Below, piece after piece: positions 13,267-14,093 of a DNA stretch of 14,093 bases. The notes beneath the pieces are model-generated. The model was not told the DNA's origin. It ran no database searches and saw nothing but the letters and a program-made list of their open reading frames with translations. The position numbers and the translations under genes were made by a program. Source of the stretch: WTAW01 sp050115915 (lineage in GTDB: Bacteria; Acidobacteriota; Aminicenantia; Aminicenantales; Aminicenantaceae); contig JASFPP010000095.1 of assembly GCA_050115915.1 (NCBI GenBank), forward strand, positions 1 to 14,093, read 5' to 3'. Positions within the stretch are counted from its first letter, which is position 1. The number at the start of each line of letters is the position of its first letter.

Positions 13267-14093
13267 ATGAAAAACAAATTTTTCCTAATTTTGGTTATCG
13301 GAATTCTCGTCTTATTCACCGCTAATACCTTTGCCGAGACAACAAAACTCAAACAGATTGGCCGTTATACGCTCGTTCGGATCAAAGGGGAAGTGCCCAC
13401 AGCAGAAGTGATGAAGATCTTGGTCGATAAATACGCTGGCGATATCAAGTATGGGTTCGATACGGCAGGATATGGGGATGTTTTCCTTCCATTTATGGAT
13501 CAAGTCAAGACAGCCTCCTTTGAAGACGCAGAATTACCGATCGGGCAGAAATTTATGTGGATGCTCTTCCGCTCGAGAGGCAAGGTGAAAGTTGCCGAAG
13601 ATCTGGAGTGGGCTGGGAAAGAACCTCTGCCGGTGTTTATGTTCAAGGTTCAAAAAGGTTTTAAGCACTACTCATTTATCATCCCTAAACCATGTGGAAA
13701 TATTGCTCTTGTCGATGTTAAAGAAATCATCCCCGATGCTGTGTGCGACATTCAGGTCAGCCCTGCAAAAGCAAACATCAACGATCCCATTTCCGTGGAT
13801 ATGAGCGGTTCGCAGCATGCCCAATCGATGGAAGTCGACATATTCGATTCCGAGGGAACAAAAGTTGCCTCTCAAACATTGTCACCCGATTCTCCGAAGT
13901 GGCAAACAAAATTCGATAAGCCAGGTGAGTATGTGTTCAAGGCAAAGGCGTTCAACGTTAAAGGAATTCCATCCACGAATCCATGTGAAGCAAAAACATA
14001 CATCAATGCCCCGCCCATATGTGAACTCTCGACTTCTTGTCTCCCCTGCAAAAACTTTGTGGGCAGGCCGATCACGATCGATGCCTCGGGTTC
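13267..14093 (+). CDS. Secreted protein with PKD/Ig-like repeats, 5' part (3' end outside window)
   Basis: The frame is open from the ATG at 13267 to the window end, giving 275 residues without a stop, so the gene is partial. AAAAGGAGG ends five bases before the ATG. The N-terminus is a typical signal peptide (MKNKFFLILVIGILVLFTANTFA, split as a basic start, a hydrophobic core and an A-x-A-like ANTFA end), predicting export. Residues about 24-160 form a domain I do not recognise. From about residue 162 a PKD/Ig-like beta-sandwich is visible (CDIQVSPAKANINDPISVDMSG ... KPGEYVFKAKAFN), and from about 254 a second one begins (ICELSTSCLPCKNFVGRPITIDASG). Each repeat opens with Pro and a Cys-containing strand, so disulfides are likely. 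Proteins of this layout often end in an OmpA-like or other anchoring domain; that part is missing here. Confidence 0.85.
   Translation, partial: MKNKFFLILVIGILVLFTANTFAETTKLKQIGRYTLVRIKGEVPTAEVMKILVDKYAGDIKYGFDTAGYGDVFLPFMDQVKTASFEDAELPIGQKFMWMLFRSRGKVKVAEDLEWAGKEPLPVFMFKVQKGFKHYSFIIPKPCGNIALVDVKEIIPDAVCDIQVSPAKANINDPISVDMSGSQHAQSMEVDIFDSEGTKVASQTLSPDSPKWQTKFDKPGEYVFKAKAFNVKGIPSTNPCEAKTYINAPPICELSTSCLPCKNFVGRPITIDASG

Noticed and set aside
13143..13325. 60-codon plus-strand ORF before the secreted protein
   Set aside because: It spans the predicted promoter and overlaps the signal peptide in another frame, and there is no ribosome site at its ATG.
1..14093. CRISPR arrays, tRNA genes, insertion sequences, integrase or phage genes
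   Set aside because: No regular direct repeats, tRNA-like cloverleaf, transposase or recombinase motifs were seen on either strand.

Overview
This is a bacterial chromosomal window of about 14 kb with moderate GC content. It is densely coded and shows no rRNA, tRNA, CRISPR array, insertion sequence or phage gene. The genes point to an anaerobic or heterotrophic bacterium with an outer membrane, since there are ExbD/TolR-type and RodA proteins. Several features are compatible with the Acidobacteriota/Aminicenantes or a deltaproteobacterial-type lineage: the RodA plus TIGR03960 neighbourhood, the short acidobacterial-looking ExbD, a secreted protein with PKD-like repeats, and the OPT and CstA transporters. 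This is a weak guess; the sequence alone does not settle the taxon.

Left part (1-4400, + strand): the 3' end of rodA (cell elongation glycosyltransferase); a long two-domain protein (B12-binding-like/radical SAM joined to a DUF2344/TIGR03936 domain); and a stand-alone acyl-CoA dehydrogenase with its own promoter and a strong ribosome binding site.

Middle part (4404-5811): a minus-strand pair, exbD followed by a secreted thioredoxin-like protein with a CxxS active site. It is driven by a strong promoter (TTGACA, 18 bp, TAAAAT) and diverges from a small TIGR04076-family gene. The exbD-thioredoxin pair converges on the acyl-CoA dehydrogenase gene with only 3 bp between stop codons. No exbB is in the window.

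Transporter part (5812-9422, - strand): an OPT-family oligopeptide transporter followed by a CstA-family transporter. Both families are linked to peptide or pyruvate uptake, so the pair looks like a peptide/amino-acid scavenging unit.

Right part (9520-12268, - strand): an operon-like run of a tandem ACT-domain protein, a strongly degenerate thymidine/pyrimidine-nucleoside phosphorylase homologue, and a family-4 glycosyltransferase. A 22-bp near-perfect palindrome lies between the last two. The phosphorylase homologue appears to have lost nearly all phosphate- and pyrimidine-binding residues while keeping the overall fold signatures. It is the most unusual gene here. Divergent from this operon is a class I glutamine amidotransferase (+), with consensus-like -10 boxes on both sides of the shared intergenic region and a possible 8-codon leader ORF.

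Far right (13267-end, + strand): the N-terminal 275 residues of a secreted protein with PKD/Ig-like repeats, cut by the window end. No stretch over 300 bases lacks a gene.
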